Shown piece by piece: positions 62,297 through 64,000 of a stretch of 64,000 nt of DNA. The stretch covers positions 1,230,000 through 1,293,999 of the forward strand of contig OX442425.1 in the NCBI GenBank assembly GCA_949361645.1, given 5' to 3'. The notes beneath the pieces were generated by a model. It was not told the DNA's origin. It saw only the letters and a list, made by a program, of their open reading frames with translations, and ran no database searches. Made by a program: the position numbers and the translations under genes. Numbering within the stretch: position 1 is the stretch's first letter; the number at the start of each line of letters is the position of its first letter. The stretch is from Spongilla lacustris. Taxonomy: Eukaryota > Porifera > Demospongiae > Spongillida > Spongillidae.

Positions 62297-64000
62297 TCAC
62301 TGGATGGTGTACTGTATACCCATGTTGTCAATAGCAGCATCGTACAGTACAAAGTCACTCAGTTCCTGTTGACAAAAGAAAAGAAAAAAAAGCACCTTTC
62401 AAATACAGACATATTCTCCCTACCAGGCACATGCACCACATGTGCCTGGTAATGTGTGTACTGCATCATACCACAAGCTGAACTCAAACACCCTTGTTTA
62501 TTACATTAATATAACGTTTCACAATAATAAGTTCTAGTGATCAGTGCAAGCACACAAACTCAGCTCAAATGGACCCTTTACATGAAAGGACGGAACTACC
62601 ATAAACTTCACGTCCGGAGTTAAAACCTCAGCGGTTGCCTAGAGACATTGTGTCACATTCGCGGAGCTTTGCGTAATTAAATGGCAATGCTCGAAGTCAT
62701 TCCTTCCCGCTCGGACAGTGATACTCCGGCCGATCCAGTTCCAAACCATGAGCACTGTCAACAAGCTTACATATCAGGAGCCTTGTTAAAGCCATCCATT
62801 TAAAAAAGGCTGCAGACTCTCAGAGCATTGCCATTTTATTACACAAAGGTCAGTGAACGTGATACAATGTCGTTAGCCAACCGCTGAGGTTTTTACTCCA
62901 GACGCGACGTTTATCATAGTTCTGATCTTTCATGTACATGTAAAGGGTACAATGCCTACATGTACATGTAGCCATAGTTTCACAATTGCATATTTCCGTG
63001 TAATGGCACTAGACAGTGACCCTCTCTCCCCTGGTGACTTACGGGAGTAGCTTCCACCGTCCCCTTGATGTCTGGCTTGTCTTTGGGGTCCTTCATTATG
63101 GCCAGGAGAAAGCCCCCACCACCTGCCCCCGCAAAGCAGCATCCTGCACAGTTTAATTAACTATTATTTAAAAAAGCAAATCACATCATGGGGTGTGGCC
63201 TCACCGTAGATCTTATCTGCAACCTTCTCCATGAAGGTAGCGACCACCTTGGGCATGGACCCTGTGTGACCACACAAACAACCCTGACCCATGACCACAC
63301 AAACAACCCTAACCCATGACCACACAAACCAAACAGACCTGCAGTTATGTGGTACCTGGAGCCATGTACAGTTATGTGGTACCTGGAGCCATGCACAGTT
63401 ATGTGGTACCTGGAGCCATGCACAGTTATGTGGTACCTGGAGCCATGCACAGTTATGTGGTACCTGGAGCCATGTACAGTTATGTGGTACCTGAGGCCAT
63501 GCACAGTTATGTGGTACCTGGAGCCATGCACAGTTATGTGGTACCTGGAGCCATGCACAGTTATGTGGTACCTGAAACCATGCACAGTTATGTGGTACCT
63601 GGAGCCATGCACAGTTATGTGGTACCTGGAGCCATGCACAGTTATGTGGTACCTGAGGCCATGCACAGTTACATGTATGTGGTACCTGAAGCCATGCACA
63701 GTTATGTGGTACCTGGAGCCATGCACAGTTATGTGGTACCTGGAGCCATGCACAGTTATGTGGTACCTGGGGCCATGCACAGCTTCTGTTGCTGGTAGCT
63801 CGTCATACACCTGCCAATCTTGGCCAGGTCACCTAGGAAATGGAATGTTCTAATTGAAGCATTTCCACTCCCCCTTATTTGTGGGCCATTGTGGCACCCG
63901 GTCCCCCTCCCTTACCCACCTTCCTCTACAGCTTTTGCCGCCTCCTTGGCAGTGTCAACAAGGTCTGTCATGTTCTGTACTATCTTGCGGTCCCTAGAGT
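62297..64000 (-). CDS. FCSK: L-fucose kinase copy 2, 3' exons (5' part beyond the window)
   Basis: Five complete or partial exons match copy 1 in length and phase: 62365-62297 (69 nt), 63143-63043 (101), 63261-63205 (57), 63832-63767 (66) and an exon from at least 64000 to 63920 (cut). The GHMP motif AGAGGGGF and the ends LCMAPG and ELSDFVLYDAA are kept. The last residue codon before the stop is CAG instead of CTG, and the cut exon differs (KAVEE for RAVEE), so the copies have begun to diverge at the protein level. No disabling change is seen. The last intron carries an extra foldback element (62574-62948). Confidence 0.9.
62574..62948. mobile_element. Foldback MITE inserted in FCSK copy 2 last intron
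   Basis: ccctttacatgaaaggacgg at 62575 and its inverse ending ...catgtaaaggg at 62948 bound long arms (cggagttaaaacctcagcgg / ccgctgaggtttttactcc). Copy 1 lacks it: agctcaaattgtctagtcatag at 49875 continues across the empty site. Confidence 0.88.
63344..63782 (-). repeat. 27-bp array of exon-intron junction copies (FCSK copy 2)
   Basis: Sixteen units of the same repeat as 50235-50545, again beginning at the donor of the LCMAPG exon. Some units have their own variants (ACCTGAGGCC, ACCTGAAACC, gtacag). Confidence 0.94.

Noticed and set aside
63181..63853. Long frames on both strands encoding SYVVPGAMH or HGSRYHITV repeats (also 50121-50573)
   Set aside because: Translations of the 27-bp intronic array; the conserved FCSK exons on either side define the real frame.

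Overview
This window is animal nuclear DNA. Every protein gene is split into short exons with GT-AG introns, and each splice model below was closed by hand in frame. Microsatellites, minisatellites, homopolymer runs and foldback transposons fill the introns and spacers. The gene set (BRD8, UBTD, NHLRC2, REC8, fucose kinase) is metazoan. A cofactor-independent phosphoglycerate mutase, a Death-domain exon and many TACATGTA palindromes suggest an early-branching animal such as a sponge. That placement is inference, not proof.

Layout. 1-1.2 kb: decayed reverse transcriptase, minus strand. 1.1-1.9 kb: a stray piece of the BRD8 large exon next to Death-domain coding sequence. 2.1-3.0 kb: foldback transposon. 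3.3-9.7 kb: BRD8 (minus, 17 exons, 1309 aa), head to head with UBTD (plus, 9.8-10.6 kb, 227 aa), with only 60 bp between start codons. 11.9-20.1 kb: independent phosphoglycerate mutase (plus, 12 exons, 512 aa). 20.5-21.8 kb: unrecognised membrane-anchored protein (minus, 2 exons). 22.3-37.4 kb: NHLRC2 (minus, 12 exons, 727 aa), head to head with REC8 (plus, 37.6-42.2 kb, 20 exons, 585 aa). 42.2-49.6 kb: two tandem copies of the REC8 3' end / fucose kinase 3' end junction, plus SINE-like and foldback elements. 49.6-54.4 kb: C-terminal kinase half of an L-fucose kinase (minus). 54.4-55.6 kb: a 38-bp satellite array. 55.7-62.2 kb: mostly spacer, with one 225-aa intronless ORF. 62.3-64.0 kb: 3' end of a second fucose kinase copy (minus), cut by the window edge.

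The genes do not form a pathway: chromatin (BRD8), ubiquitin (UBTD), glycolysis (iPGM), a thioredoxin/NHL protein (NHLRC2), meiotic cohesin (REC8) and fucose salvage (FCSK). What links them is genome architecture: two very tight divergent promoters, repeated duplication of the REC8/FCSK junction, and tandem repeats that sit at splice sites. In several introns the repeat begins at the 5' splice site and copies it many times. GT-rich repeats sit at donors and CA-rich or pyrimidine repeats sit at acceptors. This splice-site-anchored repeat growth is the most interesting signal I found.
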